A DNA stretch of 44,271 nucleotides from a virus. The DNA is taken from the IMG/VR virus record IMGVR_UViG_3300046170_000174, positions 1 through 44,271 of that record. One strand, given 5' to 3'. Each line of letters starts with the position of its first letter. The stretch's first letter is position 1. This document shows, piece after piece, positions 15,454-26,052 of this stretch. Under the pieces are notes generated by a model. That model ran no database searches and had not been told where the DNA came from. It saw only the letters and a program-made list of their open reading frames with translations. The position numbers were made by a program, and so were the translations under genes.

Positions 15454-15728
15454 ACTCAGATGAATTAAAAAAAGAAATTATACACGCAGGTCGTAGAGCT
15501 GTAGAGCAACTAATAAAGGTAGCGAAAGAAGATATTATAAAGCCTGACCCAGACGATGAGTTGGCGGCAGATAGATTAAAGAACGCAGCAGCAACTAAGA
15601 AGCTTGCTATATTTGATGCGTTTGAGATACTAAATAAAATAGATTCAGAGGAAGAAGTAATAAACTCTGGAGGACACGTAGATAAAACAAATACAAAACA
15701 AGGGTTTGCAGAACGAAGGTCAAAATAA
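15450..15728 (+). CDS. putative terminase small subunit / packaging accessory protein (92 aa)
   Basis: Helical, charged protein: RRAVEQLIKVAKEDIIKPDP, then DDELAADRLKNAAATKKLAI, FDAFEILNKIDSEE. This helical core with LAADRLKNAAATKKLAIFDAFEIL is conserved before TerL in Bacteroidetes phages as I remember them. The position, small size and helical make-up suggest TerS, but I see no clear HTH. It overlaps its neighbours on both sides (4 nt upstream, 23 nt with the TerL start). Confidence 0.5.
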   Translation: MNSDELKKEIIHAGRRAVEQLIKVAKEDIIKPDPDDELAADRLKNAAATKKLAIFDAFEILNKIDSEEEVINSGGHVDKTNTKQGFAERRSK

Positions 15729-17955
15729 ACTATATCATGTTATAAAGGATTATATTCCTAAGTCTGTTTTTAATAAAAAAAACAAAGCGAAGACGTGGTT
15801 ATATGGGTATAGTGAAAAATATGATTTAGTTGTTATTTCTAAAAACGGAACAATAGGAAAGATAGTAAATATAAACGGTTTAGCTATTGGGTTGCCTATA
15901 CAGCCAGAGGAGATGTTTAAACGTTCTGACAAGAAAGATGAGCAGTACTGGGAAAGACAAGAGCTTCATAAAGATTTATCTAGGATTACATCTATCTTCC
16001 AGTGGAATGATAGACCTCCTAGTTTTAAAAACAAATGGGTTGATTACATAGAGGAAGAGTTTGATAGAAGAGAGCTGGGATACTGGTTTTATAATAATGG
16101 AAAGCCTACGTATATGACAGGTTCGCATTATATGTATCTTCAGTGGACAAGTATAGATGTTGGGTATCCAGATTTTAGAGAAGCTAATAGAATCTTTTTT
16201 ATATACTGGGAAGCTTGTAAGGCAGACAAGAGGTGTTTTGGTATGGATTATTTAAAAATAAGACGTTCAGGGTTTTCTTTTATGGGTTCATCTGAGTGTG
16301 TCAATACCGGTACTCTGGTTAAAGATTCAAGAGTTGGTATATTATCAAAGACTGGTTCGGATGCTAAAAAGATGTTTACAGATAAGGTTGTGCCTATAGC
16401 AAATAGACTGCCTTTCTTTTTTAAACCTATTCAGGATGGTATGGATAAACCTAAGACAGAGTTAGCTTTTAGGATTCCAGCTTCTAAAATTACCAAGAAA
16501 AACATGCATGAGGTGATGGATGAAGAGTTAACAGGTCTTGACACTACAATTGACTGGAAGAATACAGACGACAACTCTTATGATGGTGAGAAACTTTTAC
16601 TATTAGTACACGATGAATCAGGTAAATGGCTAAAGCCAAATAATATTCAGAACAACTGGCGTGTAACAAAGACTTGTTTAAGATTGGGTAGTAAGATAAT
16701 TGGTAAGTGTATGATGGGGTCTACTTCAAATGCGCTTAGTAAAGGTGGTGAGAATTTTAAAAAATTATTCGAGGATTCAGATTTGAAGACTCGTAATGCA
16801 AATGGTCAAACTAAATCTGGACTGTATTCGCTTTTTATTCCTATGGAGTGGAACATGGAGGGATTTATAGATAGGTTTGGTATGCCAGTGTTTAGAGCTC
16901 CAGATAAAAAAATAAAAGGTGTGGATGGTGAGTGGATAACAAATGGAGCAATTGATTACTGGGAAGCAGAAGTAGATTCGTTAAGGAAAGACGCTGACGC
17001 ACTTAATGAGTTTTACAGACAGTTCCCTCGAACCGAGTCGCACGCATTTAGAGACGAGAGTAAGTCATCGCTATTTAACTTAACTAAGATATATCAGCAG
17101 ATAGATTATAATGATTCATTAATCATGGAGCATCACGTAACAAGAGGTAGGTTTTACTGGAAAGATGGAATCAAAGACTCAGAGGTTATATGGACGCCAG
17201 ATTCAAGAGGACGATTCAAGGTGTCCTGGACTCCCTAAGAAAGGTTTAAACAATGCTAAGTATTCTAAACACGGAGTGTTCTTTCCATCAAATGAACATA
17301 TAGGAGCTTTTGGTTGTGACTCGTATGATATATCAGGAACAGTTGGAGGAGGAGGTTCTAATGGAGCGCTACACGGTTTAACAAAGTATAGTATGGATGA
17401 AGCTCCAAGCAATGAGTTTTTTCTTAGAGTATGTAGCTAGACCGCAAACAGCAGAGAATATTTTTTGAAGAAGTATTGATGGCTTGTGTGTTTTATGGGA
17501 TGCCTATACTGGTGGAGAATAACAAGCCTAGGCTACTCTATCACTTTAAAAACAGAGGGTATAGAGGGTTTAGCATGAACAGGCCGGACAAACATTACAC
17601 TAAACTGTCTAAGACAGAAAAAGAACTTGGAGGTATACCGAATACTTCTGAGGATATTAAGCAGTCACATGCTGCAGCTATAGAGTCGTATATAGAAAAA
17701 TACGTAGGTTTAGATTTAGACGGTGGTTATAGAGCTGGGGATGAAATGGGTGGTATGTATTTTACTAGGACTTTAGAAGATTGGGCTAGGTTTGATATAA
17801 GTGCTAGAACTAAGTTTGATGCTAGTATTAGTTCAGGGTTAGCCATTATGGCAAATCAAAAACATGTATATCTACCGCAGAAAAAAGAGTCAAAAATAAG
17901 TCTTAACTTTGCAACATATAATAACAAAGGAACATTAAGTGAATTAATTAGATGA
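15706..17955 (+). CDS. terL: large terminase subunit (about 748 aa, three frameshifts)
   Basis: ATPase/nuclease motor that packages DNA into the procapsid. An atypical Walker A lies in DYLKIRRSGFSFMGSSE and a Walker B in EKLLLLVHDESGKW. The nuclease half has GAFGCDSYDISGTVGGGGSN (first catalytic Asp) and EEVLMACVFYGMPILVEN. One-base shifts at about 17230-17240, 17420-17426 and 17450-17465 break the gene after SWTP; frames run 1, 2, 3, 1, each as if one base were inserted. The start is TTG at 15706, overlapping the putative TerS gene; no closer in-frame ATG exists before 15913. It ends 4 nt inside the portal gene. Confidence 0.9.
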
Positions 17956-20395
17956 AAGAGGTAAACATAAACATTTCATCAGTAGGATTCCCTAGTCAGT
18001 TTGTATCTGATGCTGAGAAAGCAACGGATGAGTTTGGATTACAAATAGGACAGGCTATTCAATATGAATGGTTTCGTAAAGATTCTAACGGATGTAGATA
18101 CTATAGTCAGTGGAGGGACTTTAACAGATTACGCCTATATGCAAGAGGTGAACAATCCATAGCAAAGTATAAAAATGAATTAGCCGTTGACGGTGATTTA
18201 TCTTATTTAAATTTAGACTGGACTCCAGTTCCTATTATTCCAAAGTTTGTAGACATTGTTGTTAACGGAATGTCTGATAGATTGTTTAAAGTAAAAGCTT
18301 ATGCACAAGATGCAATTTCACAAGAAAAAAGAAGTAAGTTTCAGCAGATGATACAAGGGCAAATGGATGCAAAAGAAGCTTTAACTATTATTCAAGATGG
18401 AACTGGCTTCAATCCATTTACAATGAATCCAGATGATTTACCAGCGAGTGATGAAGAGTTGTCGTTGTATATGAATTTAAATTATAAACCGGCTATAGAG
18501 ATTGCTGAAGAAGAGGCGATTGATACAATGTTTGCCGAGAATCATTATGACGATATACGTAAACGTTTGGATTACGATATGATGGTAACTGGGATGGGTG
18601 TTGCTAAACATGAGTTCTTACCTGGTTCAGGTGTAAATGTTTCTTATGTAGACCCTGCTAATGTGGTTTATAGTTATACAGAAGACCCTCACTTTAAAGA
18701 TTGTTTTTATTGGGGTGAAATTAAAACAGTACCAATTGCAGAGTTAATGAAGATTGACCCTACCCTTACAAATGATGATTTAGATACAATTTCTAAATAC
18801 AGTCAGAGTTGGTATGATTATTTTAACACTGCACAGTTTTACGAAAACGATATATTCTATCGTGATACTTGTACGTTAATGTACTTTAATTATAAAACCA
18901 CTAAAAAGATGGTTTATAAGAAAAAAGTAAAAGATAATGGAAACATTAGTATGATAGAAAAGGATGAAGGTTTTAATCCACCAGATGAAATGATGGAGGA
19001 AAACAATTTTGAAAAAGTAGAAAAGACAATTGATGTTTGGTATGATGGTGTTATGGTGATGGGGACAAATATAATTTTAAAATGGGAGCTTGCTAAAAAT
19101 ATGGTAAGACCTAAGTCTTCATCTCAGCATGCAATACCTAATTATGTAGCAGTTGCGCCAAGAATGTATAAAGGTGTTATTGAATCACTAGTAAGAAGAA
19201 TGATACCTTATGCTGATTTAATACAAATGACGCATTTAAAACTACAACAAGTAATTGCTCGTACTGTGCCAGACGGTGTATATATAGATGCAGATGGTTT
19301 AAACGAAGTAGATTTAGGGACTGGAGCAGCTTACAATCCAGAAGACGCTTTGCGTTTATATTTCCAAACAGGTTCTGTGATAGGTAGAAGTTATACACAA
19401 GAAGGAGATTACAATCAAGGTAAAGTTCCAATACAACAGCTCACAAGCAATTCAGGAGCTTCTAAGACACAAATGTTAATTGCTAATCTAAATCACTACT
19501 TAGACATGATACGTGCTGTAACAGGCTTAAATGAAGCGAGAGACGGTACAATTGCTAACTCCGATGCTTTAGTAGGTGTTCAAAAGTTAGCAGCATTAAG
19601 TTCTAATACCGCTACTCGACATATATTAGATGGAAGTCTTTACATATATAGAACGTTAGCTGAGGCTTTAACTTACAGGGTAGCGGATATTTTAGAATAT
19701 GCAGATTTCAAAGAAGACTTTATAAATAAAATAGGAAAATACAATGTTGGTATACTTGGAGAAATATCTGATTTATATATATATGACTTTGGAGTCTTTA
19801 TTGAGTTGTCTCCAGATGAAGAACAAAAGGCTATGCTTGAGCAGAATATTCAAATGGCATTATCAAAGAATGATATTAACCTGGAGGATGCTATTGATAT
19901 ACGTGAAATTAAAAATCTTAAACTTGCAAACCAGTTACTTAAAGTAAAGCGTAAAGCTAAGCAAGAGCAGGATGAGCAAAGAGATATGAAAAAGCAGGCT
20001 ATGATAAATCAGCAACAATTAAAATCTCAAGGAGCTTAGCTGCACAAGGTAGCTATGCAAAAAATACAAGCTGAGACTCAAGCTAAGATGCAGTATAGCA
20101 AGGCAGGACGTAGCTTTTGAAATAGAAAAACAAAAAGCGGAAGCTCAATTGAAAGCACAGTTAATGCAGCAAGAGTTTAATTATAACTACAGCTTGCAAG
20201 GGAATGACACAAGCACAACTTATCACAAAGAGAAGGCGACAAAGAGCAAGCAAAAGAGCGATAGGAATAAGTCAGCAAAATACAGAGCAATCAAAATTAA
20301 TTACTCAACGAAAGAATAATTTACCTCCGCAGAACTTTGAATCTAACGAGGATAGTTTAGATGGTTTCGACTTATCAGAATTTGAACCAAGATAA
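17952..20395 (+). CDS. portal protein (695 aa to an in-frame TAG; probable full length about 810 aa)
   Basis: Dodecameric head vertex through which DNA passes. Features: DPANVVYSYTEDPHFKDCFY (wing), WYDGVMVMGTNIILKWELAK, a long helical stem (SLVRRMIPYADLIQMTHLKL) and a helical Gln/Lys-rich C terminus. Translation stops at TAG 20037-20039 after KSQGA, but the same frame goes on with LHKVAMQKIQAETQAKMQYS, then shifts at about 20107, 20203, 20218 and 20256-20260 (two bases) to end LINQRKN-like ...PPQNFESNEDSLDGFDLSEF, EPR at 20393. The coiled-coil tail is typical of portals of this phage group. TAG replaces an expected Gln codon and may be a sequencing error. Confidence 0.85.
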
Positions 20396-20412
20396 TGTGT
20401 TTAAATTTTACG

Positions 20413-20420
20413 TAACTTTG
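20413..20420 (+). promoter_or_regulatory. -7 box (TAACTTTG) of the scaffold/capsid unit
   Basis: TAACTTTG is 23 nt before ATG 20443; the leader AATTAAATTAAATCAAATC is of the AAATCAAATC class. It likely drives scaffold and major capsid protein. Confidence 0.7.
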
Positions 20421-20442
20421 CAATTAAATTAAATCAAATCAA

Positions 20443-21604
20443 ATGGACATTAAAGTAAGAGAAGTAGACGGCTGATGAAAATTCATCTCAGCAAATAGAG
20501 CAAGAACTCCTTGATAAGCATGAGGAGAAACAACAGTCAGAGACTGAACAGGAATCAATAGAGGTAAAGGCAGTAGAGCCCGAAGCAGAAGTTGAGGTTA
20601 AAGAAGATAATACACAGGAAGAAACTCCTGTTGAAGAGGTAGTTGAAGAACAACCTCCACAGCTGGAAGCTCAACCTGAATTAAATGAAGACGAAGTTCT
20701 TTCATATATTGGAAAAAGATACGGTAAGGAAATTAATTCTATTGATGAATTAGTTAGCAAGCGTGAGGAAAGCGAACCGCTTCCAGAAGACGTTGCCGCT
20801 TACCTAAAGTATAAAAAAGAAACTGGACGTGGTTTTAATGATTTTGCAAAATTGCAAAAAGATTATTCTGATTTAAGTCCAGATGCTTTGCTAAAAGAAT
20901 ATTATTCTATAACAGAAGAAGGTTTAGATTCTGAAGATATAGATCTTCTAATGGAAGATTTTGTTTTTGATGAAGAAATACATGAACCAAACGAGATTAA
21001 GAAAATAAAATTAGCAAAGAAAAAAGAGATTGCTAAAGCTAAAAAGTTTTTACGTCAACAACAGGAACAATACAAACAGCCCCTTGAGTCAAGGGAAAGT
21101 TCTGCCTCTGTAAATAACGATGAACTAATAGAATATAGGCAATATTTAGAGTCAGCTAAAACACAACAAGATGATGCAGCTCAAAAACGTGAATGGTTTA
21201 TTAAAAAAAGTAATGAAGTATTCAGCTCCGAGTTTAAAGGTTTTAAATTCAATGTAGGAGATAAAGATGTTGTTTATTCGCCAGGTAGTGCTTCTGAACT
21301 TAAAAAAGCTCAAGAAAGTCCATTAAATTTTATTAATAAATATTTGGACACTAAGGGTTTTATGAAAGATGCAGAAGGATACCATCGTGCTTTAGCTATC
21401 GCAATGAACCCTGAAAGATTTGCTCAGTTCTTTTATGAACAAGGCCAATCAACTGCAACAGATGATGTAATACGTAAAACTAAAAATATAAACATGAGTG
21501 AGCGTAGTGCACCAGAGGTTTCTACAAAATCAGGACTTCAAGTAAAATCAGTTTCACAACCTTCGAGTCGTGGACTAAAAATTAAGAGTATTAAAAGAAG
21601 TTAA
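20443..21604 (+). CDS. scaffold / prohead assembly protein (386 aa, one frameshift)
   Basis: Starts MDIKVREVD; one extra base near 20470 then gives ADENSSQQIEQELLDKHEEK in a frame open to 21604. The N-terminal 90 residues are very acidic and Gln/Glu-rich (EVEVKEDNTQEETPVEEVVE), the middle is helical (KKIKLAKKKEIAKAKKFLRQ), and the end is basic (SRGLKIKSIKRS). An acidic disordered start, coiled coil and basic C terminus directly before the capsid gene are typical of phage scaffolds, whose basic end binds the coat protein. Confidence 0.75.
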
Positions 21605-21631
21605 TAATTTAAATAAATAAATAATAATATT

Positions 21632-23098
21632 ATGGCAGGACAAGTATTAGCAACCCCAGGGTTTGCTTTGACACCGAGTTCAGAAAGAACTCCAACACCG
21701 GAAAACTATTTAACTAATGCAGATTTCAATTGGTTGAATCAGTACTTACCAGATACTTACGAAAAAGAATTTGAAAGATATGGTAATAGAACAATCTCCT
21801 CATTCCTTAGAATGGTAGGAGCAGAAATGCCTACAAACTCAGACCTTATTAAATGGGCAGAGCAAGGTAGGTTACACACGAAATATACACAAGTAGGTTG
21901 TGCCGCTGCGACAGGTGGTAATGACCAAGTTGTATTTCAAGTAAATGATGCGCTAGACCCAGCAGCAGCTCAACAAGTAATCAGAGTAGGACAAACTATT
22001 GTAATTGTTCAAAACGATGGTTCAGGTCTTAACAAAGCAGTAGTAAGCGCAGTAAACAATGCCGGTGGTGGTAAAGGACAGTTCACAGCTGACTTTTACG
22101 AAGCAGGTGGTTTAGTAACTGCAGGTACTGGTGTTGGTAATGCAGACGTTACAGTATTTATTTACGGTTCAGAATTTAAAAAAGGAACAGCAGGTATGGT
22201 AGGTTCATTAGAATCTAATGACTTCATTTTCGACAACAAGCCAATCATCATTAAAGATACTTACAACGTATCTGGTTCTGATATGGCACAAATCGGATGG
22301 GTAGAAGTAACTACTGAAGACGGTGCTACTGGTTACCTTTGGTATTTAAAGTCTGAGCACGAAACAAGATTAAGATTCGATGACTATTTAGAAACAGCTA
22401 TGATTGAAGCTGTACCAGCTGAGCAAAACTCAGGTGCTGCTGCTATTTTAGGTAGCGCAGGTGGTGCTGCTAATCCAGGTGCAGGTTCTGATGGTATTTT
22501 CTATGCTGTTGCAAACAGAGGAAATATCTGGGACGGTGGTAACCCAACTACTTTAGCAGATTTCGATTCTATCATTAGTAGATTAGACAAACAAGGAGCT
22601 ATTGAAGAAAATGTAATTTTCGCAAACAGACAATTCATTTTTGATATGGACGATATGTTAGCTGCTCAAAACTCTTATGGAGCGGGTGGTACTTCTTACG
22701 GTCTATTTGACAATGACGAAGATATGGCATTGAACTTAGGATTCTCTGGATTCAGAAGAGGATACGATTTCTATAAAACTGATTGGAAATACTTAAACGA
22801 CCCTACAATGAGAGGTGGTTTACCATCAGGTGCAGGTTCAGGTAAAATCAATGGACTATTAGTTCCAGCTGGTTCTACAAGTGTTTATGACCAAATTCTT
22901 GGTAAAAACGCTAAGAGACCTTTCTTACATGTTAGATATAGAGCTTCAGAAACTGAAGACAGAAGATATAAGACTTGGATTACTGGCTCTGCTGGTGGTG
23001 CTGCAACGTCGGATATCGATAACATGCAAGTAAACTTCTTGTCTGAGAGAGCTGTATGTACTTTAGGTGCAAACAACTTCTTCTTATTTCAAGACTAG
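21632..23098 (+). CDS. major capsid protein
   Basis: 488 aa, intact. Assigned from size, position after scaffold, balanced composition and a strong terminator right after it. MAGQVLATPGFALTPSSERT and YLTNADFNWLNQYLPDTYEK at the N terminus, and EHETRLRFDDYLETAMIEAV, RPFLHVRYRASETEDRRYKT and VCTLGANNFFLFQD later, recall major capsid proteins of marine flavobacterial and crAss-like phages, presumably HK97-fold. The codons are regular and there is no frameshift. Start ATG follows AATAATATT. It is a likely client of the phage chaperonin. Confidence 0.85.
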   Translation: MAGQVLATPGFALTPSSERTPTPENYLTNADFNWLNQYLPDTYEKEFERYGNRTISSFLRMVGAEMPTNSDLIKWAEQGRLHTKYTQVGCAAATGGNDQVVFQVNDALDPAAAQQVIRVGQTIVIVQNDGSGLNKAVVSAVNNAGGGKGQFTADFYEAGGLVTAGTGVGNADVTVFIYGSEFKKGTAGMVGSLESNDFIFDNKPIIIKDTYNVSGSDMAQIGWVEVTTEDGATGYLWYLKSEHETRLRFDDYLETAMIEAVPAEQNSGAAAILGSAGGAANPGAGSDGIFYAVANRGNIWDGGNPTTLADFDSIISRLDKQGAIEENVIFANRQFIFDMDDMLAAQNSYGAGGTSYGLFDNDEDMALNLGFSGFRRGYDFYKTDWKYLNDPTMRGGLPSGAGSGKINGLLVPAGSTSVYDQILGKNAKRPFLHVRYRASETEDRRYKTWITGSAGGAATSDIDNMQVNFLSERAVCTLGANNFFLFQD

Positions 23099-23111
23099 TA
23101 ATTAAATATTA

Positions 23112-23137
23112 GGGGCGTAGCAATGCGCCCCTTTTTT
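23112..23137 (+). terminator. rho-independent terminator after the capsid gene
   Basis: GGGGCG (23112-23117) pairs with CGCCCC (23126-23131), followed by six T (23132-23137), 13 nt after the capsid stop. Confidence 0.92.
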
Positions 23138-23162
23138 AAATAATCAAATTAAATTAAATCAA

Positions 23163-23989
23163 ATGAAAAAAGAAAATACTACTCCAGAAGTAGTTGAGAA
23201 AGCTGAAACTAAAACAGTTGCTCAACCCAAACCAAAAAAACAATCACCTAAATTTGTTGACAAATCTTATAAGCTTACAAGAGAGGTTGCACCTTTATCT
23301 TTAATCTTAGCATCAAGGCATACTAATAGGTTTCCCTTATTGCATTTTGATGAAGAGACAGGAATTAACAGACCTTTAAGATATGCAAGAAATCAGAACA
23401 GTCCATTTCAAGACGAACAAGATGACAATGCTATTTTAGAGCCTGTAATATTTGAAGATGGATTTTTGTTTGTTCCAAAAAACAATCAAATACTACAAAA
23501 GTTTTTACATTATCATCCTGGTAATGGAAGAATATTTGTTGAAGTTAACAAAGCAAAAGAAGCTGCTGACCTTGTAGAAGATTTAAACTTAGAGGTTGAT
23601 GCTCTTATAGAGGCTAGACAGTTAGATGTTGCGCAAGTGGAGAATGTTGCTAGAGTTTTATTTCAACAAGACGTTACTAAGGTAACAACTGCTGAGCTTA
23701 GACGTGATATATTAATATTTGCTAAACAAAACCCAGGTGGTTTTATGCAGCTATTGAGCGACCCTATGCTAAAAGCTTAATGCAACGGTACAAGAGTTTT
23801 TAGATAAAAACTTAATACAGTTAAGAAATAGCAAAAAAGAAGCTGTGGTTTAATACACCATCTAATAAAAAGAAAATGTGTAATATACCATTTGGTGAAG
23901 ACCCTATGTATATTATGACATCTTTTTTTCAAAGTGATGATGGACTAGAAGTATTTAAACACTTAAAAGCATTAGCTAAAAATGCGTAA
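23163..23989 (+). CDS. head-associated structural protein (about 274 aa, two frameshifts)
   Basis: Starts MKKENTTPEVVEKAETKTVA with a Lys/Pro-rich lead (KPKKQSPKF), then LTREVAPLSLILASRHTNRF, PLLHFDEETGINRPLRYARN and PVIFEDGFLFVPKNNQILQK. Helical second half. Shifts at about 23770 and 23849 continue it as NATVQEFLDKNLIQLRNSKK and then NIPFGEDPMYIMTSFFQSDD to the TAA at 23987-23989. It follows the capsid gene and its terminator, with the AAATTAAATCAAATG leader but no clear -7 box. Possibly a capsid minor protein; unnamed. Confidence 0.65.
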
Positions 23990-24029
23990 CTTTACGAACT
24001 TGTTTAACCCATTAAAAACTTTTTATAAA

Positions 24030-24308
24030 ATGGAAAAATTTATCAAAATTACAAACGCTCCTATTACTAATACACTAATTAGTGTTAACGGAATAAAGTC
24101 AATAGGTACTGCAACAGCAACTGCAACAACTGTGGTAATTAAGTATGCAGACGGAACAGCAACTACAGTAACAACTGCAGCACAAGTTGGTCATGATGTT
24201 TATACAGCTATCCTAAATGCTACTGAAGGCGCTTTAGTTACAAGCTGGACAAACCCAATGTTTTCTTTAGCTTTACCTAAAGCTGTAACAAGTATTGTAA
24301 ATGCTTAA
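24030..24308 (+). CDS. small virion protein (92 aa), possible capsid decoration protein
   Basis: Start chosen at ATG 24030 (MEKFIKITNAPITNTLISVN) because the longer reading from 23982 would overlap the previous gene end. Thr-rich beta protein (TATATATTVVIKYADGTATT) ending SLALPKAVTSIVNA. The MEKF.KI..... start is shared, from memory, with small virion proteins after the capsid gene in Bacteroidetes phages. A TAACTTTA sequence (23987-23994) could be a weak -7 box. It is followed by a terminator. Confidence 0.6.
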   Translation: MEKFIKITNAPITNTLISVNGIKSIGTATATATTVVIKYADGTATTVTTAAQVGHDVYTAILNATEGALVTSWTNPMFSLALPKAVTSIVNA

Positions 24309-24339
24309 CTAGTTTAAGTATTGTACTAAATTAAGAAGA

Positions 24340-24364
24340 AGCACCCAAATCAGGGTGCTTTTTT
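24340..24364 (+). terminator. rho-independent terminator
   Basis: AGCACCC (24340-24346) and GGGTGCT (24353-24359) form a perfect 7-bp stem with a 6-nt loop, then a T run to 24364. It separates the head genes from the connector/tail genes. Confidence 0.92.
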
Positions 24365-24372
24365 ATTTTGTG

Positions 24373-24380
24373 TATCTTTG
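24373..24380 (+). promoter_or_regulatory. -7 box (TATCTTTG)
   Basis: TATCTTTG directly follows the terminator and is 16 nt before ATG 24396, so it should start the connector operon 24396-31020. Confidence 0.7.
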
Positions 24381-24395
24381 TAAAAAGATTTTCAA

Positions 24396-25128
24396 ATGAT
24401 AAATTCTGTAAGAAATACTGTGCTTGCTATTATCAACAAAAATAACTATGGGTATATATCTCCTAGTGATTTTAATTTGTTTGCTAAACAAGCTCAGTTA
24501 GATATTTTTGACGAATATTTTATAAGATACAATCAGCAAATTAATGAAGAGAATGCGAGAGTGTCAGGAACGGGATATGCTGATATTAAAAAAGGATATG
24601 AAGAGGTTATAGATATGTTTTCAATAACTGCGTTCCTTACACAAAAAAACTCAAAACGTTTATTTTTTACCATCTCAATCCACAACAGGTTCTGATTATT
24701 ATTTACTTAATAAAGTTCTTTGTTTTTCTGGAGGAGAGTTAAAGGGTGAGGCAGAAAAAGTTTCTCATAGTAAAATTACTATGCTGAACAGTTCTCTTTT
24801 AACCTCTCCATCAACAACGTTTCCAGCTTATGTTCAAGAGGCTAGTGAGCTAACCGTGTTTCCAAACACATTTAGTAATGTAAACGATATACAGGCTCAA
24901 TTCATTAGGTATCCTTTAGACCCTAAATGGACTTATGTTACATTGTATGGAGGTGAACCATTGTTTGACCAAACTCAAGCAGATTATCAAGATTTTGAAT
25001 TGCCTATTGATGACTCTAATAATTTAGTGGCTAAGATATTACAGTACGCAGGCATATCAATTAGAGAGGCTGACGTGTTTCAATTTGGACAATTAGAAGA
25101 CCAACAACAAAATCAAACTAATTTATAA
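24396..25128 (+). CDS. connector/neck-type virion protein (243 aa, one frameshift)
   Basis: Begins MINSVRNTVLAIINKNNYGY, ISPSDFNLFAKQAQLDIFDE, and a helical region typical of head-tail connector proteins. A shift at about 24655 turns TQKNSK into NVYFLPSQSTTGSDYYLLNK; the frame then continues through KGEAEKVSHSKITMLNSSLL to FQFGQLEDQQQNQTNL at 25128. It lies just before the next connector-like gene (2-nt gap). I recall the same N terminus in marine Bacteroidetes phages. The role is inferred from order. Confidence 0.65.
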
Positions 25129-25130
25129 TT

Positions 25131-26051
25131 ATGGCATATATAAATCAAAGAAAATATTATACTAATGATGGTGTTAATCCAACAGATGCTAATTGGGGTT
25201 CGTACCAATATGTAAGCTTAGAAGATGTGGTAAAGAACTTTCAATTAATGTATGCTGGTAATCATGGTTTAGTAAACAATGTTAATAGGTTTAAGATATT
25301 GTTTCATGCAAAACGTGGAATACAAGAATTAAACTATGACGCTTTTAAAGAAATTAAAAATTTAGAGCTTACAGTTTATGATGATTTAAGATTTGTTTTA
25401 CCTTCGGATTACGTAAACTGGGTAAAGCTTTATTTGTTTCAAGGAAATACTTTAAGAGAACTAACAGAAAACATACAAGTTCAATCTGCAGTTTCTTTTA
25501 TTCAATCCTCTTCATCTACATTTGGGTATGATGGAAATAATAATGTATCAACTATAGAGTCAAATTTAGATACTGCAAGAAAAGATGGGTCTTTAAATAG
25601 TATTTATTTAAATCAAAATAATGAAGCGGATGAGAACGGTAACTGTATTGATTGTGATGGCGACATATACAATTCTCGTATTGGAGCTAGATATGGTTTA
25701 AATACAGAAACAGCCAACATTAATCCTACTTTTACTATTGATAAAAAAGCTGGTGTTATTAATTTTGATTCAACTATGGCCAATAGACAATGTGTGTTAC
25801 AATACATATCTGATGGAATGGAAAATGGTGATGACTCACAAATAAGTGTAAATAAATTATTTGAAGATTATATTTATGCTTATATACAATATGCTATATT
25901 AAATAGTAAATTTGGAGTGCAAGAGTATATTATTAATAGAGCAAGAAAAAACAAACAAGCTTTATTAAGAAATGCTAAAATCAGATTAAGTAACATTCAC
26001 CCAAGTAGATTGCTTATGAACATGAGAGGTGAAGATAAGTGGATAAAATAA
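25131..26051 (+). CDS. connector/ring-type virion protein (306 aa)
   Basis: Intact. MAYINQRKYYTNDGVNPTDA, NWGSYQYVSLEDVVKNFQLM, then VNRFKILFHAKRGIQELNYD and ELTVYDDLRFVLPSDYVNWV resemble crAss-like and marine-phage ring or neck proteins. It includes CIDCDGDIYNSRIGARYGLN and a basic C terminus (NRARKNKQALLRNAKIRLSN). It starts 2 nt after the previous gene and is followed one base later by the 1655-aa protein, so the three form an operon from 24373. Confidence 0.65.
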   Translation: MAYINQRKYYTNDGVNPTDANWGSYQYVSLEDVVKNFQLMYAGNHGLVNNVNRFKILFHAKRGIQELNYDAFKEIKNLELTVYDDLRFVLPSDYVNWVKLYLFQGNTLRELTENIQVQSAVSFIQSSSSTFGYDGNNNVSTIESNLDTARKDGSLNSIYLNQNNEADENGNCIDCDGDIYNSRIGARYGLNTETANINPTFTIDKKAGVINFDSTMANRQCVLQYISDGMENGDDSQISVNKLFEDYIYAYIQYAILNSKFGVQEYIINRARKNKQALLRNAKIRLSNIHPSRLLMNMRGEDKWIK

Positions 26052-26052
26052 A

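Noticed and set aside
17215-17470. Intron, intein or programmed frameshift in the terminase gene
   Set aside because: The breaks are three separate one-base shifts with no inserted sequence, no intein motifs and no slippery site plus structure. Similar shifts occur in many other genes.
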